Assembly: GCA_045580645.1 (NCBI GenBank)
Contig: JAZNOG010000061.1
Span: 1-18,145, forward strand
Direction of reading: 5' to 3'
DNA length: 18,145 nt
From: HGM10836 sp045580645
GTDB taxonomy: Bacteria > Bacillota_I > Bacilli_A > RF39 > UBA660
In this document: positions 8,451 through 16,448 of the stretch, in pieces
Position numbering within the stretch: position 1 is the first letter of the stretch
Layout of the letters: each line of letters opens with the position of its first letter
The notes under the pieces: generated by a model
Database searches by the model: none
Told to the model about the DNA's origin: nothing
What the model saw: only the letters and a program-made list of their open reading frames with translations
Made by a program: the position numbers and the translations under genes

Positions 8451-8477
8451 AAAGGTGGCCTTTTAAAAGCCACCTTT
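8451..8477 (-). promoter_or_regulatory. Stem-loop after the adhesin gene, possible translational switch
   Basis: Perfect 9-bp arms AAAGGTGGC and GCCACCTTT flank a TTTTAAAA-containing loop, 5 bases after the adhesin stop codon. No T-run follows on the minus strand, so it is not a classical intrinsic terminator. The CCACCT in the downstream arm (8458-8453 on the minus strand) is also complementary to the AGGTGG ribosome binding site of the next gene (8436-8431). Confidence 0.5.
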
Positions 8478-8482
8478 ACAAA

Positions 8483-11400
8483 TTATTTTTGTTTATTGTT
8501 TTTTCTTCTTTTATGTTCTGCTATGCTAATTATTATAATTCCTGCTGCTGACATTATAAATGCTATAATATAAAGTATTGTATTTCTGTCATCTGATGTT
8601 TTTGGTGTATCCATTAGTACATTTTCAAATTCAAATTTATATATGGAATTATCTTCTTGTATTTCTTTTTTATTGATAAATACACCTTTATCATTTATTT
8701 CTATTTTTATAGCTTTATCTGATTTTATATATCCCTTTGGTGCTGTAATTTCTTTTACATAGTATGTTCCAAATTTCATGTCCTTAAAAGTAATAGTTCC
8801 CTCTTTAGCATTTGAATCTATTTGTTGTATTAGTTTAGTACATTCTTTATCTTCATATAAGCCAAAAGTAAAATTATCCTTAATTATTTCTTTAGTTTCT
8901 TTATCAATTTTAGTTAATTGAATTGTTTTTAAAATAAGGTCATCTTTCATAGTAACTTTTATTCCATCATTCATTATAAAAGTTATTTCCTCTGCAATTT
9001 CATAACCATAAGGTGCTGTAATTTCTCTCATAATATATTCTTTACCTTCTATTAAATAATTCACTTTATGAGATTCTTCTGTTGATACCCATTCTTCTAT
9101 TATTTCATTTGTTTCTTTATCAATTATTTGTAATTTAGCACCAACTAATTCTTTTACACCTGTTTCATCAACTTTTGAAAATTCTATTTCAGTTGGTTTA
9201 TTCTCACAAGTAATAGTAAAATTATCTCCATTTTCTTTAATCGCAATTTCATAAATTGCATCATTTAATATGTAGCCATTTACCTGCATTTTTTCTTGTA
9301 TATAATAAGTTCCTAATTCTAGATTTTCAAATATTGCTATGCCCTCATTATTTGTTTTTTCTGTAGCAATAATTTCACTCATATCTTTATTTACTGAAAT
9401 ATTGAACTCTACATTTTCTAACTTTTTATTTTCATCTAATGTATCTACTTTTTTTACTTGAATTATACCTCTTGCTAATTCATTATTTATTATTCCATCT
9501 TCAGTAATTTGTATTGTGTATTCTGTTATATCTTTGCCTTTATAAGTAACTTCAAAATCGTACTCATTTTCATTTAATACATATTGTGAATTTGTTGCTA
9601 ATTCTTTAATGAAATATGTTCCGTTTGGTAAATCTGGTATATGCTCTAATAATCCATCTTTTGTAATTCCTGTTGTACTTATCATTGTTCCTTTTTCAAT
9701 AGCAACATTTCCCATGTAGTCCAAAATATCTTCTCTTGCATAAATTCCAAAAATTATATCTTTATATGCATTTGCATTTTTAAATATTTCTTGTTCTTCG
9801 AGCATTTTCTTCATATCTATATTGAATTTTGCTCTATTATTTTCAAGAGTAGATTTTATAATTTGTACTTCATTTATTTTGCTATCTTCTATTGTGAAAT
9901 AATGCTTATTAGTATCTACAATATAACCATAAGGCACTTTAGTTTCAACATAGTAATATTTTCCAACAGGTAATTCATTACTAAAGACATCTTCCATATC
10001 ACTTTTTAAAACTTGTACTATTTGTCCTTTTTTATAATATGTTGTATTTCCTATTATAATATCTTCATTTGCATAAATTGTTATTTCTGCACCTGTAAGA
10101 TTTGACTTATTCCAAATAGGACTTTCTGTTTTTCCAAACTCTGTTTGTCCAGTTATTACTTGATTAAAAATTTCTCCATATTTATTAAATTGTAATTTTC
10201 CAACTACAATTTCATCTTTCATCTCTACACTTTGTACATTACCTGTGTCTTGAATTGTAAATTCTATATCTTGTGCAACTGCGAATCCATAAGGACTTAT
10301 AGTTTCTCTTAATATATATGTTTTTCCTACTTCTAATCCTTTTATTAAGTGTGGCTCTTTACTTGATATCCAACTATCAACTATTGCTGCATTGTTTTCT
10401 TTTTCAAATACAGTTAAGTTTGCACCCTCTATTTCTGATGAGTCTGTAATATCTTGTTTTGAAATTTCTACTTTAGTTATTCTATTTTTCAATTCATATT
10501 CCAATTTTATAACTTTTGTATCTTGCCCTTTATACTGTGCATCTATTACTATCAATTCATCACATGTTGCATAACCTTTTGGTGCTTTAGTTTCCATTAT
10601 TACAAAATTTGCTAATGGTAAATCTGATGTAAATACTACATTACCATTTTCATCACTTGTTGATATTTCTATTTTTTCTCCTGCTTTGACAATAACTTGT
10701 CCTTTATAGTTTTTTATATCTTTTTCAGCATATAGAGTAAATTCTGCTCCAAAAATACTTTCTTCTGTGTCATAATCTTTTTTGTTTACTTTTACTTCAA
10801 CTTTTTGTCTTTCATTAGTAAATGTAGCATTGTCATATACTACTGCTGTGTTTTGGTCTTTATATACTAATGATACATTTTCAACTTTATCACTTAATAC
10901 AAATCCCTCTGGAGCTTTTATTTCTCTTATAGAATATTCTCCAAGTGGAAGTTGTTTTGATGTTGCTTTTCCCTCTGCATTTGTAGTTATTGTATCTACA
11001 ACAGTACCTTTTTTGTATAATGTCTTTCCATCATTTGATGGATCTTTTATATCTTCTCTTGCAAATATTTCATATTTAGCATTTGCAATTCCTCTTTGTT
11101 CATATACAAATTTTCCATCTTTATAATCAACTAATACTTCGCCTCTCTTTTCTATATTTATTTTTCCTTTTACTGATGTATCTTTTTGTTTTACTGTTAT
11201 AACTGGTGTACTTCCATCTGGTAATGTTTCATAAGCTATATTAGTTGTTACTTCAAATTGTACTGGTGTTTCTGATATTAAATACCCTTTAGGACTTTTT
11301 ATTTCCTCTAATTGATATTTTCCTGCAGGTAATTGTTCCCCTGTCATTACTGTTCCTGTTTCATCTGTTTCCCAAGAATTTATATATGCAGGTAGTGGAT

Positions 11401-13651
11401 TCCATGACCAATACCCAAAATATTCTCCTGTTTCTATATTTTTAATTTTAAATTTTGCACCACTTACTTTTATAGTTTTTTGTGTTTCTGCATCTTGTTT
11501 TACTATTGCTACTACTGACCTAAAAGAAGTATCATTAAACACTCTCCAAGTCTGTGGCTCGTCACTATCTTCAGATACAACTACTGTAAAGTCTGGCACT
11601 TTATATTTATTATCTGGTACTTTTGTTTCTCTTATTACATAAGTTCCATAAGGTAATCTTTCACTTACTGCATAACCTTTTTCATCTGTAACTAAAACTG
11701 CACTTTCTTCGCCTTTATAATTTTTTGCAATAGGTGCTTTTTCCCAACTTCCATATTTATCAATGTCTTTTTGAGATTTTATAGTAAATTCAACACCTTT
11801 TAATAATTCTGCCTCTCCATTAGTATCACTTGAAACTTTTATAATTCTAAATGCTTGTGATTTCACTCTTTCTTTTACAGTAACATTTTTTGTAACTACA
11901 CTTACATTTTGAGTTTCATAAGTCAAATCAAAATTATATGTGTTTGTATCTAATGTATAACCATTACTAGCTTTTAATTCTTTTAAATAGTATTCTCCTA
12001 AATATAAATTGCTCATAGTTGCATTTGCATTTTCATCTGTTACTAATTCTCCAATTTTATCATTAGCATTGTATTTTATACTATTATCTGCAGGGTCATA
12101 TATTGTATTTCTTGCATAAACTCCATATACTGCACCTTTTAAAGTTGCCTCTCCCTGTGCTTTCTTTCCTGTTTCTGTATCTTCTTTTGAAATATTTACT
12201 GTTCCTTTTACTCTTGTATTTAATATACTAATTTCATAAGTTTTACCATTTTCTACTACACCAACATTTTCACTCACTTCAACTTTAACTGTATATTTAT
12301 TTGGTGCTTTGTTTTCTTTTACATAGTATGTTCCATAATCTAATAAAGTAGATGTCGCAACTCCGTTTGTATTAGTTGTTATGCTTGTAATCTTTTGGTT
12401 ATTAGAATTGTATATATCAAATACAACACCTGCTTGTTTTACAACTTTACCACTTTCAGCATCTTTCTTTACTACTTTTATATATCCTTGTTTCCAATTA
12501 TTTGTTGCCTCATAGCTTGTTGTTTCGTTTACTTTTATTTCTTTACTTCTTATTGTTGTATCTAATACTAAATGGTCTGGTACTGCAACTTCTTGAATAT
12601 ATATAGTACCTTTTCTTAATTTATCTACTGTTACTTTTCCATTACTTCCTGTTTTATATGTACCAATATCATTAGACATATCTGCATTATAACTTAATTT
12701 AAAAGATGTATTTGGTATATAGTTTCCTTTATTATCTTTTTTAGCTAATTCCAATTTACCAAATGAATTTACTTTTAAATTAAATGTTAAAGTCACAGGA
12801 TCATTGTAATTTAATGAATAAATTTGGTCTTGTACTCCACTTGGGAAATCTATAAACATTGTTGTGTCATAATCTTGTGTTCCATCTTTAATACATCCCC
12901 AATCTCTCATCATAGAGTCAGATACTTTATAACTTTCGCCATTAAAATTTTCGCTAACAGTTATATTCATTGTATTTTCGCCTTTGTTATGTTGAAATCT
13001 TATTCCATCTACAGTTTTATCTAAACTCGTATAATTTGCTAATACAACATTTGAATCATTTAATGTTATAGTTGCTCCTGCATCTATTGTAATAGTTGAG
13101 TCACTAAAACTTGGTTTTCTTTGCATATTATTTATTTTATTTGTTATTTCATTTTTTAAAGCAACATAATCGCTTTGAACAGAAGAATTAGTAAATGTTG
13201 CCGTACTTTGTCCTAAATATTCCCAAATAAATTGTTGAACTAAAGCATATTGTTTTTTTCTATCGGCACTTATTCCTCCATCAATAATATAATCTCCATA
13301 CTTTTCATACCAACCAAAATAAGCAATTTTACAAGCATATTTTAGTTCTGGACTTGTTGGTGTAAAATATGTTCCTGTATGAACATCTCCTGTTGCAATA
13401 TCAACACCATGCTCTGCACAAAATACGGTTTTCCATTCTTTTGTACTTCTATTATATATTTTTCTTATAATTATTCCATAATCCGTATGGCTGTTATCGG
13501 TTGTAAAATAATATGATGCAAATTGACCTGAAACAAAATTACTACTTCCTGAAGCAGCAAATACAGGTTGTATTACACCAAACAATGTTATTACAAACAT
13601 TACAACTGATAATATTTTATTTAATATCTTTTTATTTGTTGTTTTTAACAT
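8483..13651 (-). CDS. Giant surface adhesin: thioester domain plus about 13 SpaA/Cna-B domains
   Basis: This encodes a 1722-residue secreted, wall-anchored protein. Residues 1-33 are a signal peptide (hydrophobic core, FAA cleavage region). Residues about 38-200 form a thioester domain: Cys78 in VFCAEHG and the VQQFIW motif with Gln139 would form the internal Cys-Gln thioester that bonds covalently to host ligands. From about 290 I count 13 SpaA/Cna-B-type domains. Each has a Lys-bearing first strand (ELAKKD, KVVKKD, NISKED) and a later E-box (QEVAVP, KENKAP, KELKAS, METKAP, KEITAP), expected to form Lys-Asn/Asp isopeptide bonds. The C-terminus has an unusual sorting signal TPKTSD (about 1682) followed by a hydrophobic helix and a KRRKNNKQK tail. 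No sortase is in the window. The start has AAGGAGG 8 bases upstream. It is probably a stalk-like adhesin for host or cell-cell attachment. Confidence 0.93.
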   Translation of the reverse strand: MLKTTNKKILNKILSVVMFVITLFGVIQPVFAASGSSNFVSGQFASYYFTTDNSHTDYGIIIRKIYNRSTKEWKTVFCAEHGVDIATGDVHTGTYFTPTSPELKYACKIAYFGWYEKYGDYIIDGGISADRKKQYALVQQFIWEYLGQSTATFTNSSVQSDYVALKNEITNKINNMQRKPSFSDSTITIDAGATITLNDSNVVLANYTSLDKTVDGIRFQHNKGENTMNITVSENFNGESYKVSDSMMRDWGCIKDGTQDYDTTMFIDFPSGVQDQIYSLNYNDPVTLTFNLKVNSFGKLELAKKDNKGNYIPNTSFKLSYNADMSNDIGTYKTGSNGKVTVDKLRKGTIYIQEVAVPDHLVLDTTIRSKEIKVNETTSYEATNNWKQGYIKVVKKDAESGKVVKQAGVVFDIYNSNNQKITSITTNTNGVATSTLLDYGTYYVKENKAPNKYTVKVEVSENVGVVENGKTYEISILNTRVKGTVNISKEDTETGKKAQGEATLKGAVYGVYARNTIYDPADNSIKYNANDKIGELVTDENANATMSNLYLGEYYLKELKASNGYTLDTNTYNFDLTYETQNVSVVTKNVTVKERVKSQAFRIIKVSSDTNGEAELLKGVEFTIKSQKDIDKYGSWEKAPIAKNYKGEESAVLVTDEKGYAVSERLPYGTYVIRETKVPDNKYKVPDFTVVVSEDSDEPQTWRVFNDTSFRSVVAIVKQDAETQKTIKVSGAKFKIKNIETGEYFGYWSWNPLPAYINSWETDETGTVMTGEQLPAGKYQLEEIKSPKGYLISETPVQFEVTTNIAYETLPDGSTPVITVKQKDTSVKGKINIEKRGEVLVDYKDGKFVYEQRGIANAKYEIFAREDIKDPSNDGKTLYKKGTVVDTITTNAEGKATSKQLPLGEYSIREIKAPEGFVLSDKVENVSLVYKDQNTAVVYDNATFTNERQKVEVKVNKKDYDTEESIFGAEFTLYAEKDIKNYKGQVIVKAGEKIEISTSDENGNVVFTSDLPLANFVIMETKAPKGYATCDELIVIDAQYKGQDTKVIKLEYELKNRITKVEISKQDITDSSEIEGANLTVFEKENNAAIVDSWISSKEPHLIKGLEVGKTYILRETISPYGFAVAQDIEFTIQDTGNVQSVEMKDEIVVGKLQFNKYGEIFNQVITGQTEFGKTESPIWNKSNLTGAEITIYANEDIIIGNTTYYKKGQIVQVLKSDMEDVFSNELPVGKYYYVETKVPYGYIVDTNKHYFTIEDSKINEVQIIKSTLENNRAKFNIDMKKMLEEQEIFKNANAYKDIIFGIYAREDILDYMGNVAIEKGTMISTTGITKDGLLEHIPDLPNGTYFIKELATNSQYVLNENEYDFEVTYKGKDITEYTIQITEDGIINNELARGIIQVKKVDTLDENKKLENVEFNISVNKDMSEIIATEKTNNEGIAIFENLELGTYYIQEKMQVNGYILNDAIYEIAIKENGDNFTITCENKPTEIEFSKVDETGVKELVGAKLQIIDKETNEIIEEWVSTEESHKVNYLIEGKEYIMREITAPYGYEIAEEITFIMNDGIKVTMKDDLILKTIQLTKIDKETKEIIKDNFTFGLYEDKECTKLIQQIDSNAKEGTITFKDMKFGTYYVKEITAPKGYIKSDKAIKIEINDKGVFINKKEIQEDNSIYKFEFENVLMDTPKTSDDRNTILYIIAFIMSAAGIIIISIAEHKRRKNNKQK

Positions 13652-13667
13652 TTTAAAATCCTCCTTA

Positions 13668-13698
13668 AATAAAAAAAGAACAAGTGCAAAACTTGTTC
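13668..13698 (-). terminator. Intrinsic terminator/attenuator just upstream of the adhesin gene
   Basis: The 7-bp stem GAACAAG/CTTGTTC with a 7-base loop is followed on the minus strand by TTTTTTTATTT. The adhesin Shine-Dalgarno starts only a few bases beyond, leaving no room for a promoter after the terminator. Adhesin mRNA must therefore come from read-through or regulated antitermination of the upstream transcript. Confidence 0.8.
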
Positions 13699-13715
13699 CA
13701 ATTTTGATTTTTATT

Positions 13716-14387
13716 TTAATAATATAAATTTAAAGTCCACTTCTGACATAGTGGGCAACTCCAATATTCATACCCATCTGGGCAATTTTTATAATATGTG
13801 TCATCATCAATTTCATCTTTCAACCATTTTTCTTCCCATTCTTTTATTTCTTTTTCATAAAATGCAACTGCTTGTTGTTTTGTATCAAACCATTTTCCTG
13901 TATTTCCTGTTTCCATTAAATGATTTGTTTCTGTGCATTTAGGAATAACTGTTGTCTGTTTATCTTCTTTGGTTGAAGTGTCTTTATTTATTTCTATTTG
14001 CGTTGTTTCTTCTTTTGGTTTTTCAATTTGTTTTTCTTCTTGTTTGTTTTTTTCTTCTTCAATTTTCTTTTCAGTATTTATGCTAGTATTTTTAATTTCT
14101 TTTTTCTCGGTAATCGTACTTTCTTTTTTGGCAGGTGTTACCTTTATTTCTTCCACTTTCGTTTCCTGCTTTTCTTCAACTTTTGTTTGTTGTACTTCTA
14201 TTTTTTCATCAACTTGTTTTTCTACTGCTTTTTCTTGAACTTCTATTGTTGCATTTTCTTCTACCGTCACATTTTCACTTTGCATAATTTCTTGAATATT
14301 CGTTACTTTTTCGCCCTCATCATTTACTACACCATAATAACTAAAATTTGAAATCAATAGAATTATAATAATCACTAACTTTTTCAT
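13716..14387 (-). CDS. Secreted Glu/Lys-rich protein with Cys-rich C-terminal domain
   Basis: This encodes a 223-residue protein. Residues 1-20 are a hydrophobic signal or anchor sequence (MKKLVIIIILLISNF) without a lipobox Cys. Residues about 24-148 are a Glu/Lys/Thr-rich, probably extended low-complexity stalk. Residues 149-223 form a compact domain with aromatic residues and Cys151, His156, Cys202, Cys211 and Cys214 (SCPLCQKW), suggesting metal binding or disulfides. I do not recognise the family. The start is supported by GAGGAGG 8 bases before the ATG and by a promoter with the shared operator. A terminator, then the adhesin gene, follow, so this may be a surface partner of the adhesin. 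Whether it stays membrane-anchored or is released is open. Confidence 0.8.
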   Translation of the reverse strand: MKKLVIIIILLISNFSYYGVVNDEGEKVTNIQEIMQSENVTVEENATIEVQEKAVEKQVDEKIEVQQTKVEEKQETKVEEIKVTPAKKESTITEKKEIKNTSINTEKKIEEEKNKQEEKQIEKPKEETTQIEINKDTSTKEDKQTTVIPKCTETNHLMETGNTGKWFDTKQQAVAFYEKEIKEWEEKWLKDEIDDDTYYKNCPDGYEYWSCPLCQKWTLNLYY

Positions 14388-14411
14388 AACTCATTCCTCC
14401 TCTTTAATTTC

Positions 14412-14451
14412 ATGTTACAATGTTTTGTATTGTTAATCAAATGTGCGATTT
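14412..14451 (-). promoter_or_regulatory. Promoter P3 (surface-protein operon) with shared dyad operator
   Basis: On the minus strand the -35 is TTGATT (14440-14435), the spacer 17 bases and the -10 TAACAT (14417-14412). The operator AAATCGCACATTTG (14451-14438) ends in the -35. Here the arms extend to a perfect CAAAT/ATTTG inverted repeat around GTGCG (14438-14452, plus strand). A repressor bound here would cover the -35. Confidence 0.65.
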
Positions 14452-14579
14452 GGCTATTTATAATAATTAAATAATTTATAATAATATATATACTTTTTCA
14501 GTTAGTTATAGCTAGTATAAGGGGGTGGATTGTAAGGAGGGGGAATAAAAATTGTATATACATTATTCCTTTCTCTGTA
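14452..14579. other. Non-coding island with AT-rich repeats, G-rich patch and palindrome
   Basis: No gene is visible here. It contains the direct repeat ATTTATAATAAT twice with an 18-bp period (14456 and 14474), the dyad TTATAGCTAGTATAA (14506-14520), and a G-rich patch on the plus strand at 14521-14543 (two runs of five G and shorter runs), rare in this AT-rich DNA. It also has the palindrome TGTATATACA (14553-14562) nested between GGAATAA and TTATTCC arms, just after the parB stop codon. The outer arms could act as a weak parB terminator. The assembly could also be an origin, a transfer origin or a ParB-binding site, none of which is proven. Confidence 0.45.
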
Positions 14580-15545
14580 TTACCTCACATACTGCTTTTG
14601 TCTTCTTTCTCGCTCTGATGTTTCTTTTACACAATGTATTACATATTCTCTTTTTTGTTCAACTGACACCACATTTTTAGGATAATACTTTTCTAAATCT
14701 TCACTAGCTATTTTTATGTGTTCTTTTTGATTTGGTTTTTCTACTGACATAATCCTATCTATTTCATCTTCTGTCAGTTTATTTTCTTGACTTAATCGTT
14801 TTAATTCTCTTGCCTGTGGATGTGATGGAAAAACTTCCGTGTATTCTATTGATTCTAGTAAATATTCTTGTTCTTCTTTTTTTAGATATGATATTTCTAC
14901 TGCTGGTCTTAATTTCATTTGTTCTTCATCAACTAATTTCAATATATCTGGTATTAGTTCAGTAAGTCTTATGTATCTTCTAATTTGGTCTTGGCTTTCT
15001 CCAACTTCATCTCCCAAAATTTCTCTTGATGTTCTTCCTTTAAAATTCTGTGCCGTTGGCACAGAATTTTCTATATCATCTTTTCTTGGTCTTCCTGCTT
15101 GTCTTTTCATTGCCTCTAAACGCATCTTGTATGCAAATGCCTTCTCGCTTGGTAATACTTTTTCTCTTTGTTTATTACTATCAACCATTTGTATTGTTGC
15201 TTCTTCATCTGTCATTTCTCTTACAATGGCTTTTACTTGTCTTATTCCTGCTAATTCACAAGCTCTTTTTCTTCTGTGTCCAGAAATAAGCTCATAAGTT
15301 CCATCTTCTTTTGGTCTTACTAACAAAGGAAATATTAACCCATACTCTTTAATATTATCTGATAAGTCTTGCATTTCATCATCATCTTTTACACGGTATG
15401 GATGATTGGGAAAATTTGATATTTTACTTATTTCAATAATTTGTATTTTTTCTAACTTTTCTGCATCTCTTTCTTCCTGTGTCATAAAATAATTATCTGG
15501 TGTAACCTTTGGAAAGTGCATTCCTTCGTTTTTCTCTTTCATCAT
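14580..15545 (-). CDS. parB: ParB family chromosome/plasmid partition protein
   Basis: This 321-residue protein has a ParB N-terminal domain at about 33-135. It includes NIKEYGLIFPLLVRP, the CTP-binding box GHRRKRACELAG (89-100) and MVDSNKQRE. A helix-turn-helix central domain follows at about 165-225 (SREILGDEVGESQDQIRRYIRL), and the C-terminal tail is charged. It would bind a parS-like site, spread on DNA and stimulate the ParA ATPase to segregate or stabilise the element. I place the start at the ATG at 15545, with AAAGGAGGTG 7 bases upstream; the upstream ATG at 15566 lacks such a site. The gene overlaps parA by 53 bases. It resembles ParB proteins of Bacillota ICEs more than chromosomal Spo0J. 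No consensus chromosomal parS was seen nearby. Confidence 0.95.
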   Translation of the reverse strand: MMKEKNEGMHFPKVTPDNYFMTQEERDAEKLEKIQIIEISKISNFPNHPYRVKDDDEMQDLSDNIKEYGLIFPLLVRPKEDGTYELISGHRRKRACELAGIRQVKAIVREMTDEEATIQMVDSNKQREKVLPSEKAFAYKMRLEAMKRQAGRPRKDDIENSVPTAQNFKGRTSREILGDEVGESQDQIRRYIRLTELIPDILKLVDEEQMKLRPAVEISYLKKEEQEYLLESIEYTEVFPSHPQARELKRLSQENKLTEDEIDRIMSVEKPNQKEHIKIASEDLEKYYPKNVVSVEQKREYVIHCVKETSERERRQKQYVR

Positions 15546-16326
15546 CTTGTAACACCTCCTTTGCAAAAGATGAATATGCCTGTGCTACTTTACTTGATTT
15601 ATCATAGGCAAATATACTTTTTCCCATTGAAGTAGATTCTGCCGTTTTTATTGCACATGGTATATGTGTTTCATATAACCTAACAACATTTCCATAATTC
15701 TTTTCTAGCTCTTGTTTTATTGTATTAGGTAGTTTAGTTCTACTATCTACTAATGTCAAAAGTATTCCTCCAACTTTTAAATCTTTATTTATTTGTCTTC
15801 TTACTTTTGAAATAATATTTAATAGATTTCCCATACCTCTTGCTGATAAGTATTGACTTTGCACTGGTATAATGACTTCATCTGCTGTTGCTAAAGCATT
15901 TGTAGTTATCATACTTAATGATGGCATACAATCAATAATAATGTAATCATACTGATTTTTTAATTCGCTTAAACAATTTTTCATTGCGTGTTCTCTGTTC
16001 ATTGCATGAAGTAAATTTGACTCTGTCATTGACAAATTCAAATTTGATGGTATTAAGTCTATGTTCTCTTGATGATGTAATATTGCTTGTTCTGGTTTTA
16101 TATCTTGGTCATCTATAAATCTTTCAATTAAAGTTGAAATAGTTACATCAATATTATCTTCATCATAAAATCCCATATATGTTGTTAGATTAGCTTGTGG
16201 ATCTGCATCTACTACTAATACTTTTTTATCATTGTTGGCTAATGCTACACCTAGACTAAATGCAGTTGTAGTTTTTCCAACTCCACCTTTTTGATTTGCT
16301 ATTGCTATCGTTTTGCACTTGGACAT
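15493..16326 (-). CDS. parA: ParA/Soj family partition ATPase
   Basis: This 277-residue P-loop ATPase has the deviant Walker A KGGVGKTT (13-20), Walker A' VDADPQANLT (39-48) and Walker B region YIIIDCMPSLS (128-138). It lacks an N-terminal helix-turn-helix, which fits the short type Ib/Soj-like class. It should bind the nucleoid as an ATP dimer and move ParB-bound element DNA. The start is supported by AGGAGG about 7 bases before the ATG, and translation is coupled to parB through a 53-base overlap. The upstream leader carries the dyad GTTATACCTATAAC, a candidate autoregulatory operator, and follows a strong terminator, so parAB is probably an independent transcription unit. Confidence 0.97.
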   Translation of the reverse strand: MSKCKTIAIANQKGGVGKTTTAFSLGVALANNDKKVLVVDADPQANLTTYMGFYDEDNIDVTISTLIERFIDDQDIKPEQAILHHQENIDLIPSNLNLSMTESNLLHAMNREHAMKNCLSELKNQYDYIIIDCMPSLSMITTNALATADEVIIPVQSQYLSARGMGNLLNIISKVRRQINKDLKVGGILLTLVDSRTKLPNTIKQELEKNYGNVVRLYETHIPCAIKTAESTSMGKSIFAYDKSSKVAQAYSSFAKEVLQDDEREKRRNALSKGYTR

Positions 16327-16374
16327 TTCTTGCCCTCCTTTCGCTTTATTTTGGTTTTTAAGGCGTTTTTTAGT

Positions 16375-16388
16375 GTTATACCTATAAC
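16375..16388. promoter_or_regulatory. Dyad upstream of parA, candidate operator
   Basis: GTTATA and TATAAC arms are separated by 2 bases, about 50 bases before the parA ATG. The minus-strand TATAAC half could itself serve as a -10 box, but I see no convincing -35, so the parA promoter is not firmly placed. ParA- or ParB-mediated autoregulation is a common arrangement and is inferred here. Confidence 0.4.
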
Positions 16389-16405
16389 TTTCTCTTTCTA
16401 AAAAG

Positions 16406-16443
16406 AAAAAAGCAAATTGACTTGTTTATCAATTCGCTTTTTT
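16406..16443 (-). terminator. Intrinsic terminator between the 101-residue gene and parA
   Basis: A 15-bp stem (AAAAAAGCAAATTGA with TCAATTCGCTTTTTT; the one mismatch is a G-U pair in the minus-strand RNA) has an 8-base loop and ends in a T-run on the minus strand. The A/T ends also make it usable from the other direction. It begins 5 bases after the stop codon of the upstream gene. Confidence 0.85.
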
Positions 16444-16448
16444 AAATT

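Noticed and set aside
8451..8477. Stem-loop as a classical terminator of the adhesin gene
   Set aside because: No T-run follows it on the minus strand.
13933..14351. Two plus-strand frames opposite the Glu/Lys-rich gene, one extremely Phe-rich
   Set aside because: Complement of GAA/AAA-type codons yields Phe/Ser-rich frames automatically; the minus-strand gene has the promoter, ribosome binding site and signal peptide.
14531..14559. AAGGAGG on the plus strand before a possible TTG start
   Set aside because: The frame following it is short and runs antisense into parB with no recognisable product; more likely part of the G-rich non-coding patch.
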